A stretch of 64,000 nucleotides of DNA from Psychrosphaera sp. F3M07 (GTDB taxonomy: Bacteria > Pseudomonadota > Gammaproteobacteria > Enterobacterales > Alteromonadaceae): NCBI RefSeq assembly GCF_018860345.1, contig NZ_JAHKPJ010000021.1, positions 305,173 through 369,172 of the forward strand. Reading direction: 5' to 3'. This document shows positions 35,656 through 45,963 of the stretch, one piece after another (the first letter of the stretch is position 1; every line of letters begins with the position of its first letter). The notes below the pieces were generated by a model. That model was not told where the DNA came from, searched no databases, and saw only the letters and a program-made list of their open reading frames with translations. Both the position numbers and the translations under genes were made by a program.

Positions 35656-36180
35656 TTACGCTAATTCAGCTAAACACATTTCTTCAGTGATTTGTTCACA
35701 CCATTGTTTAACACGCGTTTCCGTTAACTCAGGTTGTCTATCTTCATCAATTCCAAGACCTACAAAATGATTGTCGTCCGCTAAACCTTTTGAAGCAACA
35801 AAGTCATAACCGTCTGTAGACCATTGACCCATTACGATTGCGCCTTTAGCTTCTACGATATCACGCACCATGCCCATGGCATCTAAGAAATATTCAGCGT
35901 AATCTTCTTGGTCACCACAACCAAAAATAGCGACCAATTTGCCATCGAAGTCTATTTCTTCAAGCTCTGGGAAAAAGTCATCCCAATCACACTGAGCTTC
36001 ACCGTAATACCAAGTCGGGATGCCGAATAATAATAAATCATATTCTGCAATTTCTTCTTTGGTACTTTTAGCTATGTCATGAACATCAACTAAACCTTTA
36101 CCTAATTGCTTTTGGATAAGTTTTGCAACATGTTCAGTGTTTCCGGTATCACTACCAAAATAAATGCCTACACTAGCCAT
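35656..36180 (-). CDS. fldA: Flavodoxin
   Basis: A 174-residue long-chain flavodoxin, an FMN-binding electron carrier. The phosphate-binding loop is YFGSDTGNTEHVA near residue 8, the first FMN aromatic loop is GIPTWYYGEAQCDW, and the second is FGCGDQEDYAEYFLDAMG. In gammaproteobacteria FldA reduces biotin synthase, IspG/H and activating enzymes. It is the last gene of the ybfF-DUF2788-ybfE-fldA group, 13 nt after ybfE; fldA-ybfE-ybfF-seqA-pgm order is also seen in E. coli. Confidence 0.96.
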   Translation of the reverse strand: MASVGIYFGSDTGNTEHVAKLIQKQLGKGLVDVHDIAKSTKEEIAEYDLLLFGIPTWYYGEAQCDWDDFFPELEEIDFDGKLVAIFGCGDQEDYAEYFLDAMGMVRDIVEAKGAIVMGQWSTDGYDFVASKGLADDNHFVGLGIDEDRQPELTETRVKQWCEQITEEMCLAELA

Positions 36181-36193
36181 TTGGTTAACCCTT

Positions 36194-36469
36194 TTATAAA
36201 TTTTTTAATGAATTGTTTATTAATTCTGCTAAAAGCTCACTTCGGCTTATGCCTTGCTCTGCAGCGATCACAGAGGCTTTATCATAAGTTTCTCTGTGTA
36301 ATTTAATCTCTACTCGTTTAAGACCGTTTTGTTTATCGCGGGTTAACTGATTTTTTTTATTAATCCGCATTTGCTGCTCACGACTGTAAGGTGAGCTTTT
36401 TGGTCTACCACGTTGTTTCTCTGTTGCAAATAAATCGATAGTGGCTCTATCTACACTTACTTTTGCCAT
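36194..36469 (-). CDS. ybfE: YbfE family protein (LexA-regulated protein homologue)
   Basis: 91 residues from ATG 36469, starting MAKVSVDRATIDLFA and carrying RGRPKSSPYSREQQMRINKK, very close to E. coli YbfE. The basic N-terminus and C-terminal ribbon-helix-helix-like part (RVEIKLHRETYDKA, GISRSELLAELI) suggest DNA binding. The start overlaps the stop of the DUF2788 gene (TAATG), which fixes it over a frame extension 24 nt upstream. I found no CTGT-N8-ACAG LexA box upstream, so SOS control is not supported here. Confidence 0.88.
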   Translation of the reverse strand: MAKVSVDRATIDLFATEKQRGRPKSSPYSREQQMRINKKNQLTRDKQNGLKRVEIKLHRETYDKASVIAAEQGISRSELLAELINNSLKNL

Positions 36470-36690
36470 TATGCCAGTCCATTCATCTGCCAATATACTT
36501 GGATTAGGCCTTTAGCCACAAAACCAAAACACCCTAAAAATAAAACTAACCAAACAAATAATTTTCCGTAATAAGGCACTTCACCTTTATTTAGAACATC
36601 TTTAATCGCCATACCGATAAAGAAAAATATACCGGCGAAAAATAAATTTAAGCCAATAATCTCAACTATCTCAAATTGTTCAGGCGTCAT
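36469..36690 (-). CDS. DUF2788 family membrane protein
   Basis: 73 residues with two transmembrane helices (GLNLFFAGIFFFIGMAI and LFVWLVLFLGCFGFVAKGLI) separated by a short polar loop DVLNKGEVPYYGK. It matches the small DUF2788 inner membrane family common beside ybfE in marine gammaproteobacteria. Its function is unknown. It is coupled to ybfE by a 1-nt overlap. Confidence 0.85.
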   Translation of the reverse strand: MTPEQFEIVEIIGLNLFFAGIFFFIGMAIKDVLNKGEVPYYGKLFVWLVLFLGCFGFVAKGLIQVYWQMNGLA

Positions 36691-36821
36691 AGAATCTCAT
36701 TATCCATTTTTTATATATCTTACTTAATAACTAATAGTTTTATCCTGATCTGGATCATGATTTAAGTTATCTGACCCAAACGGCGCGGGAGTGTAGCAAA
36801 TATAACGATATAATTCAGCAA

Positions 36822-37586
36822 CTATGCTAAAAAATCTCGACATATTTTTATAAACGCCGTAGGTTTCTCCGCATGAAGCCAATGTCCGGCATTTTGGATG
36901 ACTTTTACACTGGTGTTTTGGAAACGCGTTACTATTTTATTTTTATGTTCAGGCAGAACATAATTGGAGTTGCCGCCTATTATATATAGGGTTGGCCCTG
37001 GGTAGGTTAACAATGAGTTGCCTTTGATTAAGTTTTCATAACTGAGCTCTAAGGCGTTAAGATCAAAGCGCCATTTCCATCCTGATTGAGGTTTTTCTGC
37101 CCGCGTTAAGCTTTTCAATAAAAACCCTCTGACCCCAACATCATCTATAAATTGGCTTAACGTTTCATTTGCTTGCTGACGATTTTCTAAGGTATCTAGG
37201 TTAATGGAATTTAATCCTTCTAGGATATGATTATGACGACTTTCATATTGAACAGGCGCAATATCCGCGACTATTAATTTATCTACTCTGGCATTTTCTA
37301 GCAGTGCAATTTCCATTGCTATTTTTCCGCCTAAAGAATGTCCCAATAAACTAAATTGCGTAAGACCTTGTTGATCAGCAAATTCAAGTACCGCCTTAGC
37401 CATATTGTTTAACGTAAGAGGATCTGGTGTACTAGAGTCACCATGAGCAGGGGCATCTATTAGGTATATTTTATATTGGTCTGATAACGATTTAGCAATC
37501 TGTTTTAGATTGTCAGAAGTGCCAAATAAACCATGAATAACGATCAAAGGTTTGCCTTGACCTAATACTTGATGGGCGATTGTCAT
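36822..37586 (-). CDS. ybfF: YbfF-type alpha/beta hydrolase (esterase)
   Basis: A 254-residue hydrolase. HGLFGTSDNL forms the oxyanion region, nucleophile Ser lies in GHSLGGKIAME, and the catalytic His is in NAGHWLHAEKP. These match E. coli YbfF, an acyl-CoA/palmitoyl esterase. The ATG at 37586 (MTIAHQVLG) is preferred to a TTG 12 nt upstream. It is divergent from seqA, conserved as in E. coli. Confidence 0.9.
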   Translation of the reverse strand: MTIAHQVLGQGKPLIVIHGLFGTSDNLKQIAKSLSDQYKIYLIDAPAHGDSSTPDPLTLNNMAKAVLEFADQQGLTQFSLLGHSLGGKIAMEIALLENARVDKLIVADIAPVQYESRHNHILEGLNSINLDTLENRQQANETLSQFIDDVGVRGFLLKSLTRAEKPQSGWKWRFDLNALELSYENLIKGNSLLTYPGPTLYIIGGNSNYVLPEHKNKIVTRFQNTSVKVIQNAGHWLHAEKPTAFIKICRDFLA

Positions 37587-37776
37587 GTGTATATCCAATT
37601 TTTAGGGAGAGAAATTTAAATTAATTATTCTATCTAGACCAGAAGTAAGGTATTTTCTTATAGCGATTAACAATATGCAATTGAACTTTAATACAAAAAT
37701 GCATTGTATTAGATGTTTTCAATTCGTTGTTAACCATTATTTCAATCTGACTTTCTCAAACTTTTAGATCCAAATT

Positions 37777-38301
37777 ATGAAAAACATTCAAATCGAAGAA
37801 GACTTATATCACTACATAGCATCACAAACTCAGAACATAGGTGAAAGTGCCTCTGAGATATTAAGACGCTTATTATTGGGCGATGCCAATGCGCCTACAC
37901 CTGAAATTGCTGAAGCAAATACTCCACCAGTTAAACAACAAGACGTTAAAACTGAAGTTGAAGAAGGCTCAGTTTTTAACTTTATAAATCAAGAAGAAGT
38001 CACGACACAAAAAGGTGCCGTTGGTCGATTTTTGTTTTTGTTAGCGGCATTACACCGTGCACATCCAACAAACTTTAAAAAAGTGTTAGAAGTAAAAGGG
38101 CGTGAACGAGATTATTTTGCAACCAGTTCGGAAGAATTAGAAGCTCACGGAAGCAGTATAAAACCAAAAATCATTCCAGATAGTTCGTTTTGGGTTGTAA
38201 CCAACAACAATACACCTAGAAAGAAACTGATCATTAACGGAGCAGCTTTGGCGCTTGGTTATAGTGAAGAAGAAGCTGAAAAATTACGAGACTTCATCTA
38301 A
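37777..38301 (+). CDS. seqA: SeqA, negative modulator of replication initiation
   Basis: 174 residues. The N-terminal oligomerisation domain MKNIQIEEDLYHYIASQT...ESASEILRRLL and the C-terminal hemimethylated-GATC-binding domain (GAVGRFLFLLAALHRAHP...VLEVKGRERDYFA...FWVVTNNNTPRKK) are both intact, separated by an acidic linker. SeqA sequesters oriC and organises newly replicated DNA in Dam-containing gammaproteobacteria, which implies this organism methylates GATC. It lies 23 nt before pgm, likely co-transcribed. Confidence 0.96.
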   Translation: MKNIQIEEDLYHYIASQTQNIGESASEILRRLLLGDANAPTPEIAEANTPPVKQQDVKTEVEEGSVFNFINQEEVTTQKGAVGRFLFLLAALHRAHPTNFKKVLEVKGRERDYFATSSEELEAHGSSIKPKIIPDSSFWVVTNNNTPRKKLIINGAALALGYSEEEAEKLRDFI

Positions 38302-38324
38302 AAGAATATTTAAAGGAAGATAAC

Positions 38325-39980
38325 GTGGCAAATCATCCCAATGCTGGTAAACCGGCTCAAAAATCAGATTTAATTAATGTACCAAGATTGATGTCTAGCT
38401 ATTACTTAAATGAGCCTGACATTGTTAAATATCCAGAACAGAAAGTGGCTTTTGGTACTTCTGGTCATAGAGGTAGTGCATTAAAAACAACATTTAATGA
38501 ATCTCATATTTTGGCAGTTACACAAGCTATTTGTGATTATCGTAAAGATAAACATTATGAAGGTCCGTTATTTTTGGGCTTTGATACTCATGCGTTATCT
38601 GAGGCTGCGTTTAATTCAGCAATAGAAGTATTAGTGGCGAATGAGGTTGAAACTATTGTTCAAACAGGACGTGGTTTTACCCCAACACCCGTTATTTCTA
38701 ACTTAATAATTCAATACAATAAAACACATCCTTCCTTTTTATCAGACGGTATTATTATCACACCGTCCCACAACCCACCTGAAGATGGCGGAATAAAATA
38801 CAATCCTCCACACGGTGGACCAGCAGATTCTGATATCACCGATTGGATACAGGATAGAGCAAATCAGTTATTAATTGATGATTTAGCCGATGTACAAATT
38901 TATCCTTTTTCTCAAGCTTGGAAAACAGGTTATGTGAAAGAGCAGAATTTCATTGAACAATATGTTGAAGGTCTAAATTCAGTTATTGATTTTGAAGCAA
39001 TCAAAAATGCTGGGGTTAAGTTGGGTGTCGATCCTTTAGGTGGAGCGGGTATTGATTATTGGCCTGTGATCAAAGAGACCTATGGCATAGACCTAACTTT
39101 AGTTAATGACAATCTAGATCCTACTTTTGGATTTATGACGCTAGACAAAGATGGGAAGATCCGTATGGATTGTTCATCGGAGTGCGCCATGGCCAGCCTT
39201 ATCGGTTTAAAGGATGATTATGATATCGCGGTTGCTAACGACCCTGATTATGACCGACACGGTATTGTTACTAATACTCACGGCTTAATGAACCCAAATC
39301 ATTATTTATCTGTGTGTATTGATTATTTAAGTAAACACAGACCTGACTGGGATCCAACATTCAAAATTGGTAAAACTTTAGTTAGTACATCACTTATTGA
39401 TAGGGTAGCCGCTGCCAATAACAAACAAGTTTTAGAAGTTCCGGTTGGTTTTAAATGGTTTGTTGATGGCTTAACCAATCATCATATAATGTTTGGTGGT
39501 GAAGAAAGCGCTGGTGCCAGCTTCTTAACTAAGTCTGGCGATGTTTGGACAACAGACAAAGACGGTATTATCTTGGCTTTATTAGCTGCGGAAATACTTG
39601 CAGTTACAGGTAAAAATCCATCACAGTATTATGATGAGCTAACTGAGTTACACGGCAAACCCATTTATAAACGTATTGACGCACCAGCTAACCCTGAACA
39701 AAAGTCAGTATTAAGTAATTTAGAACCTTCGGATATAACTTCTACCGAACTAGCCGGTGAAAAAATTGAAGCCATTTTGACTGAAGCGCCAGGTAATGGT
39801 GCATCAATTGGTGGCTTAAAAGTAGTCACTAAAAACGGTTGGTTTGCCGCTAGACCTTCTGGTACAGAAAATATCTACAAGATCTATATGGAAAGCTTTT
39901 CAGGTGAGCAGCATTTAGCCGCTATAGAACAAGAAGCTCAAGCTATTGTTTCTCAAGCTTTCACTTCTGCAGGGTTATAA
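38325..39980 (+). CDS. pgm: Phosphoglucomutase (alpha-D-glucose phosphate-specific)
   Basis: Interconverts glucose-1-phosphate and glucose-6-phosphate. 551 residues starting at GTG, with AAGGA upstream. The phosphoserine loop is TPSHNPPEDGGIKYNPPHGG, the Mg-binding loop is DPDYDRHG, the sugar-binding loop is GGEESAGASF, and the phosphate-binding loop is ARPSGTENIYKIYMESF. It follows seqA as in E. coli and precedes glycogen phosphorylase, whose product it uses. Confidence 0.97.
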   Translation: MANHPNAGKPAQKSDLINVPRLMSSYYLNEPDIVKYPEQKVAFGTSGHRGSALKTTFNESHILAVTQAICDYRKDKHYEGPLFLGFDTHALSEAAFNSAIEVLVANEVETIVQTGRGFTPTPVISNLIIQYNKTHPSFLSDGIIITPSHNPPEDGGIKYNPPHGGPADSDITDWIQDRANQLLIDDLADVQIYPFSQAWKTGYVKEQNFIEQYVEGLNSVIDFEAIKNAGVKLGVDPLGGAGIDYWPVIKETYGIDLTLVNDNLDPTFGFMTLDKDGKIRMDCSSECAMASLIGLKDDYDIAVANDPDYDRHGIVTNTHGLMNPNHYLSVCIDYLSKHRPDWDPTFKIGKTLVSTSLIDRVAAANNKQVLEVPVGFKWFVDGLTNHHIMFGGEESAGASFLTKSGDVWTTDKDGIILALLAAEILAVTGKNPSQYYDELTELHGKPIYKRIDAPANPEQKSVLSNLEPSDITSTELAGEKIEAILTEAPGNGASIGGLKVVTKNGWFAARPSGTENIYKIYMESFSGEQHLAAIEQEAQAIVSQAFTSAGL

Positions 39981-40033
39981 ACGACAATCCTTGTCTAAAT
40001 ATAACGTTTTGCAAACGTATGTAGCATAAAAAC

Positions 40034-40058
40034 AGCCTATATCCACTTGGTATAGGCT
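40034..40058 (+). terminator. Hairpin downstream of pgm
   Basis: Stem AGCCTATA / TATAGGCT with a 9-nt loop, 53 nt after the pgm stop. It has no U run, so this is a tentative terminator. Confidence 0.4.
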
Positions 40059-40214
40059 GATGTTACCTATATTCTTATGTCATATCTTCAATAACAACAG
40101 CATTGTATTATCAACCTTCCTAGTTAATATAAATGTCACAGTCTGGTGATAGTTTAAAGTGAACGGCTGAATAATATGGACAATATAACGCTAAATTAAT
40201 ATAAGAGTGAAATC

Positions 40215-42692
40215 ATGACTAAGGCTAAAGAAACCGAAATGGCTATTGGTAAAATAACACCAAAGCAATTTAAAGAGTCGATTATAAAACACCTGAACAG
40301 TACTTTTGGTACTGATATCAATAAAGCCAGCAAAAAGGCTTGGTGGAATGCGACATCTGCTGCGTTAAACGAATTTGTATATGACCGTCTAAGCCAAACC
40401 CAAAAAACACATTTTGAAAAAGATACACGAGCTGTACATTATTTTTCACTAGAGTTTTTAATGGGCCGTTTAACTGGGAATAACTTACATAATTTAGGTT
40501 TATTTGAAACCGCCAAAAAAGCATTAACAGAATTAGACATAGATATTAATACGTTAGTGGATGAAGAAGAAGACATGGCTTTGGGTAACGGCGGTTTAGG
40601 TCGTCTTGCAGCTTGTTTTATCGACTCATTAGCGACTATGGAACTACCAGCTATTGGTTATGGTATTCATTACGAACATGGTTTGTTCCGTCAAGAATTT
40701 AAAGATGGTCACCAAATAGAACGCCCAGATAGTTGGCGTGAATACGGCAATCCATTTGAGATCTGCCGTCCTGAAAGCATCCAAGATATACCTGTTTATG
40801 GTTATGTTGAAACCAAATTTAATGACGCAGGAAAAGTCGTTAAAGAATGGCATCCGGGTCGAATCATTAAAGGGGTTCCTTGGGATGTACCTGTGGTTGG
40901 CTATTCTGGTAAAACGGTCAACGTATTACGTTTGTGGGAAAGTAGAGCAACTAACTTCTTTAACTGGGATGTATTTAACTCTGGTGGTTATCATGATGCA
41001 CATAAAGAAAATGTTGAATCAGAAACCATTTCTAAAGTGTTATACCCAAATGATGAAACTGATGCCGGTAAAGAGTTACGTTTAATCCAACAATACTTTT
41101 TCTGTGCGTGTTCATTAAAAGACATTATCCGTCGTTACAAACGTGCTCATGCTGATGATTGGAGCAATTTCAGTGCTCAAGTAGCGGTACAGTTAAACGA
41201 CACACATCCGGCTATAGCCATTCCAGAATTAATGCGTATTTTAATTGACCGCGCAGATATGGATTGGGATCAAGCATGGAAAATTTGTCGTGAAACCTTC
41301 TCATATACCAACCACACGTTATTACCAGAAGCGTTAGAAAAATGGTCAGTGCGTTTATTTGAGAAAGTTTTACCTCGTCATCTTGAGATTATTTATGAGA
41401 TAAACCGTCGTTTCTTAGAAAACGAAGTCGATGCTAAATGGCCAGGTGACAACGCCATTAAATCTAAATTATCCATAATAGAAGAAGGTCACGAACGTAT
41501 GGTTCGTATGGGTAATTTATCAGTAATTGGTTCAAATAAAGTTAACGGTGTGGCTGAAGTACATTCAGCTTTAGTTAAATCTGACCTTTTCCCTGAATTT
41601 AACGCCTTGTGGACAGATAAATTCACTAACGTGACAAATGGTGTTACTCCACGAAGATGGTTAAAAGCCTGTAATCCAGCATTATCTAAATTGATTGATA
41701 AAACGGTTGGCGATCAGTGGCCAACTAACCAAGAAATTCTAAGAGATTTAGACAAAAAAGCCGATGATGCTAAATTTCAAAAAGCATACATGGACATTAA
41801 ACACGAAAACAAAGTGGCATTAACTAAAGTCATTAAAGAGTTAACCGACGTTGATGTAGATCCAAGTGCTATTTTTGATATTCAAATCAAACGTTTACAC
41901 GAATACAAACGCCAACATTTAAACTTGTTACATATAATGGCCTTGTACCGTCGTTTATTGCAAAACCCAACAATGGATATGGTACCTCGAGTCTTTATCT
42001 TTGGTGCAAAAGCAGCGCCGGGTTATAAACTTGCAAAAGACATCATCTACGCAATCAATAAAGTAGCGGATAAGGTTAATAATGACGAGCGCATTGGTGG
42101 TAAATTAAAAGTTGTATTTTTACCTAACTACCGTGTGTCGTTAGCTGAGAAAATGATCCCAGCTGCCGACGTATCAGAGCAAATATCTACGGCAGGTAAA
42201 GAAGCATCAGGTACTGGTAATATGAAGTTGGCGTTAAACGGCGCAATTACAATCGGAACACTGGACGGCGCTAACATCGAAATTGCTGAAGAAGTGGGCG
42301 AAGAAAACGTTGTGATCTTTGGATTAACCGTTGATGAAGTTAAAGCGCTTAAGAAACAAGGTTACAACCCTTGGGATTACTATTACGGTAACGAAGAAAT
42401 TAAAGCGGTATTGGATTGGTTTGATACTGATTATTTCACACCGGGTAAACCTGGTGAGTTATCGTCAATTAAAAACAGCTTTTTAGATGGTGGTGATCCA
42501 TATTTATGTTTAGCTGACTTTGAATCTTATTCAGAAGGTCAAAAAGAAATCGAAGCTAAATACAAAGACAAAAAAGGGTGGGCGCGTAGTGCAATTTTAA
42601 ATACCGCTTATATGGGTAAATTTAACTCAGACCGCTCAATTCAAGACTATGTTGACCGTATATGGAAGTTAAAATCGTGCACGGTTAAGTAA
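40215..42692 (+). CDS. glgP: Glycogen/maltodextrin phosphorylase
   Basis: Releases glucose-1-phosphate from alpha-glucans using PLP. 825 residues, typical of family GT35. It shows [49 protein letters not shown], and the PLP-lysine motif [15 protein letters not shown] followed by [10 protein letters not shown]. The ATG at 40215 has AAGAGTG upstream. It forms a functional pair with pgm, but the 234-nt gap implies its own promoter. No glgA/B/C or malQ is in the window. Confidence 0.96.
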   Translation: MTKAKETEMAIGKITPKQFKESIIKHLNSTFGTDINKASKKAWWNATSAALNEFVYDRLSQTQKTHFEKDTRAVHYFSLEFLMGRLTGNNLHNLGLFETAKKALTELDIDINTLVDEEEDMALGNGGLGRLAACFIDSLATMELPAIGYGIHYEHGLFRQEFKDGHQIERPDSWREYGNPFEICRPESIQDIPVYGYVETKFNDAGKVVKEWHPGRIIKGVPWDVPVVGYSGKTVNVLRLWESRATNFFNWDVFNSGGYHDAHKENVESETISKVLYPNDETDAGKELRLIQQYFFCACSLKDIIRRYKRAHADDWSNFSAQVAVQLNDTHPAIAIPELMRILIDRADMDWDQAWKICRETFSYTNHTLLPEALEKWSVRLFEKVLPRHLEIIYEINRRFLENEVDAKWPGDNAIKSKLSIIEEGHERMVRMGNLSVIGSNKVNGVAEVHSALVKSDLFPEFNALWTDKFTNVTNGVTPRRWLKACNPALSKLIDKTVGDQWPTNQEILRDLDKKADDAKFQKAYMDIKHENKVALTKVIKELTDVDVDPSAIFDIQIKRLHEYKRQHLNLLHIMALYRRLLQNPTMDMVPRVFIFGAKAAPGYKLAKDIIYAINKVADKVNNDERIGGKLKVVFLPNYRVSLAEKMIPAADVSEQISTAGKEASGTGNMKLALNGAITIGTLDGANIEIAEEVGEENVVIFGLTVDEVKALKKQGYNPWDYYYGNEEIKAVLDWFDTDYFTPGKPGELSSIKNSFLDGGDPYLCLADFESYSEGQKEIEAKYKDKKGWARSAILNTAYMGKFNSDRSIQDYVDRIWKLKSCTVK

Positions 42693-42728
42693 CTCTAACG
42701 GTTTTGTAAACACAAACTGTAAATTAAA

Positions 42729-42760
42729 TAAGCCATCAACTCCATGATGGCTTTTTTTTA
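42729..42760 (+). terminator. Rho-independent terminator of glgP
   Basis: Stem AAGCCATCA / TGATGGCTT with a 6-nt loop, followed by eight T. Confidence 0.92.
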
Positions 42761-42842
42761 TTCTGGATTTGTAACGTACTTAAAACATAAATATGGCAAA
42801 ATAGGGGACTTTTGATAAATCGAAACAAGCATCACAGTATTT

Positions 42843-43889
42843 ATGAATAAAATATCCAACAATGACTTTTTAGCGTTAACTTGTGCAAATGAATATTATT
42901 TAACACCATTTAGTATTGACCATCCCCAGTGTGATATCGATATATTAGCCACCGGTGTTATCTATTTTTGTCCAAAAAACATAATCGATAATCAACGAAA
43001 AAAAGCCATTGTTATATCGTGTGCGATCCACGGCAATGAAACGGCTCCAATTGAAATATGTAATGACATTATTAGTGATTTATTAAGTAATAACATTAAC
43101 TTACAGCACCCAACACTTTTTATATTTGGTAATCCCCCAGCTATTAATATTGGTGAACGCTTTGTTGAAGAAAATTTAAATCGTTTATTTAGTGGAATGC
43201 GTTCATCAGATAACAATGATTATGACCCAACACTTAATAAAGAAAGGGCCAGAGCAGCAGAATTAGAAAACTTTGTTACTGAGTTTTATCAAAAACACCC
43301 AGATGCAGAACGTACCCATTATGACTTGCACACTGCAATTCGTGACTCGGCACATGAGAAGTTTGCTGTTTATCCATTTATACACGGCAAACCTTGGCAT
43401 AGAGAGCAATTTGAAATTGTAAGAAGTATGGGCGTTACCACATTTTTATTAATGCAAAAACCCGCTACAACTTTCAGTTACTATTCTTCAAATATCCACG
43501 GCGCCCATTCTTTTACTATCGAATTAGGTAAAGTAAGACCGTTTGGTGAAAATGATCAAACTAAATTTGCAGCTTCAAAACAAACCATCATAAACCTTAT
43601 CTCTGGACAAGAAGTGGATATTCATCAATTTGATGCTAGCAATTATCAATTTATGTCTGTTTATAAAGAAGTAGTTAAACATAACGATTCGTTTAAATTA
43701 ACATTCTCCGATGACGTCGCTAACTTCACCGCGTTTAATCAAGGGGATGTATTTGCTATTGAAGATGATATAGAGATCAAAGCGGATACCAATGGAGAAG
43801 CGATTGTGTTTCCTAATGCTAATGTAGCTAACGGACAACGTGCGATGTTAACTGTGATCCCCGTGAATATTGATAACAACTTAGTTTAA
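42843..43889 (+). CDS. astE: Succinylglutamate desuccinylase
   Basis: Final step of the arginine succinyltransferase pathway: N-succinylglutamate to succinate and glutamate. The 348-residue length fits AstE. Zinc ligands lie in CAIHGNETAP (His, Glu) and in YDLHTAIRD (His), and the catalytic Glu is in FTIELGKVRPFG. The remaining ast genes are not nearby, as in several marine gammaproteobacteria where astE is separate. Confidence 0.92.
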   Translation: MNKISNNDFLALTCANEYYLTPFSIDHPQCDIDILATGVIYFCPKNIIDNQRKKAIVISCAIHGNETAPIEICNDIISDLLSNNINLQHPTLFIFGNPPAINIGERFVEENLNRLFSGMRSSDNNDYDPTLNKERARAAELENFVTEFYQKHPDAERTHYDLHTAIRDSAHEKFAVYPFIHGKPWHREQFEIVRSMGVTTFLLMQKPATTFSYYSSNIHGAHSFTIELGKVRPFGENDQTKFAASKQTIINLISGQEVDIHQFDASNYQFMSVYKEVVKHNDSFKLTFSDDVANFTAFNQGDVFAIEDDIEIKADTNGEAIVFPNANVANGQRAMLTVIPVNIDNNLV

Positions 43890-43902
43890 GTTTATATGTG
43901 GA

Positions 43903-43935
43903 AAGGCTAACGAGTAAATAAATTCGCTTAGCCTT
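43903..43935. terminator. Hairpin between convergent astE and the 125-aa ORF
   Basis: Arms AAGGCTAA-CGA and TCG-C-TTAGCCTT with one bulged C and a 10-nt loop. Located in the 52-nt gap between converging genes, so it may serve both. Confidence 0.5.
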
Positions 43936-43941
43936 ATAGCT

Positions 43942-44319
43942 TTACTGACTTTTAAGCCAGTTCATAGCCGCTTCAATATTATCGAAGTTTTGTGCATTTT
44001 GAGAACGTCTAGCCGGGGTTCGGCTCTCCAAAATAGCTAAATGTGCAGAAGATTGAATCACTAAGGCTTTTGCCACCATTTTTTGAGTATTTAGCCAAAC
44101 ATTACACTCGTTGATCTTTTCAAACACATCAGGGGTTCCCCCTTCAGTTTCTAAATAATTAAAAAGCAACTTAAAGTCATTTCCGTCAAAATTTTCAATT
44201 TCAGACTTTAATTGTGCAATCGTTTTTACAATACCTTCTTTGTTAAAAGCCCCAATAGCTTTAATTGTGATTATGTCGCCTATAACTGTTATTAGCGTTT
44301 TTCCATGTTCTATTGTCAT
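43942..44319 (-). CDS. Small cytoplasmic protein, STAS/SpoIIAA-like
   Basis: 125 residues with no signal peptide or membrane segment. The alternating pattern (ITVIGDIITIKAIGAFNKEG, then KLLFNYLETEGGTPDVFEKI, ending AMNWLKSQ) resembles SpoIIAA/STAS-like folds found in many short uncharacterised marine proteins, but I recognise no specific family. The gene stands alone, converging with astE. Confidence 0.65.
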   Translation of the reverse strand: MTIEHGKTLITVIGDIITIKAIGAFNKEGIVKTIAQLKSEIENFDGNDFKLLFNYLETEGGTPDVFEKINECNVWLNTQKMVAKALVIQSSAHLAILESRTPARRSQNAQNFDNIEAAMNWLKSQ

Positions 44320-44739
44320 ACAACGTCTCTAAGAGTTGATAACCACGTATTACTTGAACTGACAATTCAAATTGTGTCACTCAGTGGTTTACATTAACTA
44401 ATTACATCAAATTTGTAATATTAATAAGAATTTAACAGGTGCATTCAATAGAAACAATGCGCATACCTAACTAATCAATATTTAAATTAAACATCAACTT
44501 TCTGTTTAAATAATCATCATATAAACCTGCATAATTATGCTTTCACGGCCAAAGTGGCAATTTTTCTTAACAGTTTTGATTTCTAAACTATTTACTCTAA
44601 ATTCCTACTAAATTGAATTGCCTGTTACGTAAAGGTAAAGTCGCGCCAAATTCGGTTAATAACAATAATTCAGCACATCAACAATTGCCTAGTTAGACTA
44701 GAATTAAGGCATCGTCGCTGATACAGGAGTACTTCCCTT
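44320..44739. other. Intergenic region upstream of the bkd operon
   Basis: 420 bp, AT-rich, between divergent genes. No ORF. It contains the bkd promoter region and a near-palindromic TTACGTAAAGGTAAAG element. Confidence 0.5.
44625..44640. promoter_or_regulatory. Possible operator upstream of bkdA1
   Basis: TTACGTAAAGGTAAAG, 99 nt before the bkdA1 start. It resembles the TTACGT-AA-CGTAA type of site reported for LiuR-like regulators of branched-chain amino acid degradation, but the right half is imperfect and there is a single copy. Confidence 0.25.
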
Positions 44740-45963
44740 ATGGGTAAGCTTAATAATGTCGAAAATCCTAATAATATAAACCGCAGCGATACTTTATCGC
44801 TTGAGTTTGTGTCTGAGAACGCTTTATCTATACCTGCATTTAAAATGATGGATGCCAACGGTGACTTGTATGAAGGTGCAGCCAAATCCACATTAGATAA
44901 AGCCACAGCATTACGAATATATGAAACTATGCGCTTTGTGCGTGTGTTAGACGAACGTATGTTAGCGGCACAACGTCAGGGACGTATTAGTTTTTACATG
45001 CAATGTTTAGGTGAAGAAGCGGCCGTTACTGCAAGTGCAGCCGCTTTAGAAGACAAAGACATGATCTTTGCGCAATACCGTGAACAAGCAGCTTTAGCTT
45101 ACCGTGGTTTTTCTCTTGAAAACTTCATGAATCAAAATTTCTCAAACTCAAAAGATTTAGGAAAAGGCCGTCAAATGCCTATCCATTATGGTTCTAAAGA
45201 ATTGAACTACATGACTATATCTTCACCTTTAGGTACACAAATACCACAAGCGACGGGTTATGCTTATGGCCAAAAATTAGATGGCAACGGGGCTTGTTCA
45301 ATTTGCTACTTTGGTGAAGGTGCAGCTTCAGAAGGTGATTTCCATGCAGGCCTGAATATGGCCGCAGTGCATAAAGCACCGGTATTGTTCTTTGCTCGAA
45401 ATAATGGTTATGCCATTTCAACACCGGCCAGTGAGCAATTTAAAGGAGACGGTATTGCTTGTCGTGGTGTGGGTTACGGGATGAAAGCCATAAGAGTAGA
45501 TGGTGTGGATACGTTAGCCGTTTATGAAGCGGTTAAGATGGCACGTGAATATGCTGTCACTCATAACGAACCAGTATTAATCGAATCTATTGCTTACCGA
45601 TTAGCAGCGCATTCTAGTTCTGATGATCCATCAGGTTATCGTTCAAAAGACGAAGAAGAAAATTTCCGTCAAAATTGCCCAATTGCGCGTTTTAAATCGT
45701 ATCTATTAAAACAAGGTTGGTTAGACGAAGCTGAAGACGAAAAAGCTAAAGAAGCAATTCGTCAACAAGTGTTAGAGGCTTTAAAAGTATCTGAAAAAGT
45801 CGATATGCCAGCGTTAGAAGAAATTGTTACCGATGTTTATGAGCAAGTACCATTACATTTACAAGAGCAATACGAACAACTTAAACAACATATTCTTAAG
45901 TATCCAGATGCTTATCCAGCCACGGCCGCAAGAATTAAAACTACACCTGCGGAGGTTAAATAA
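44740..45963 (+). CDS. bkdA1: Branched-chain 2-oxoacid dehydrogenase E1 alpha subunit
   Basis: With E1 beta, decarboxylates the 2-oxo acids of Val, Leu and Ile using thiamine diphosphate. 407 residues, including an N-terminal extension of about 65. Cofactor and phosphorylation-loop regions are [16 protein letters not shown]...[11 protein letters not shown] (TPP-Mg motif) and [22 protein letters not shown] lies 10 nt before the ATG. The stop overlaps the bkdA2 start (TAATG), indicating equimolar coupled translation. Confidence 0.95.
   Translation: MGKLNNVENPNNINRSDTLSLEFVSENALSIPAFKMMDANGDLYEGAAKSTLDKATALRIYETMRFVRVLDERMLAAQRQGRISFYMQCLGEEAAVTASAAALEDKDMIFAQYREQAALAYRGFSLENFMNQNFSNSKDLGKGRQMPIHYGSKELNYMTISSPLGTQIPQATGYAYGQKLDGNGACSICYFGEGAASEGDFHAGLNMAAVHKAPVLFFARNNGYAISTPASEQFKGDGIACRGVGYGMKAIRVDGVDTLAVYEAVKMAREYAVTHNEPVLIESIAYRLAAHSSSDDPSGYRSKDEEENFRQNCPIARFKSYLLKQGWLDEAEDEKAKEAIRQQVLEALKVSEKVDMPALEEIVTDVYEQVPLHLQEQYEQLKQHILKYPDAYPATAARIKTTPAEVK

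Noticed and set aside
36690-36821. LexA box expected upstream of the ybfE group
   Set aside because: No CTGT-N8-ACAG sequence is present in this interval.
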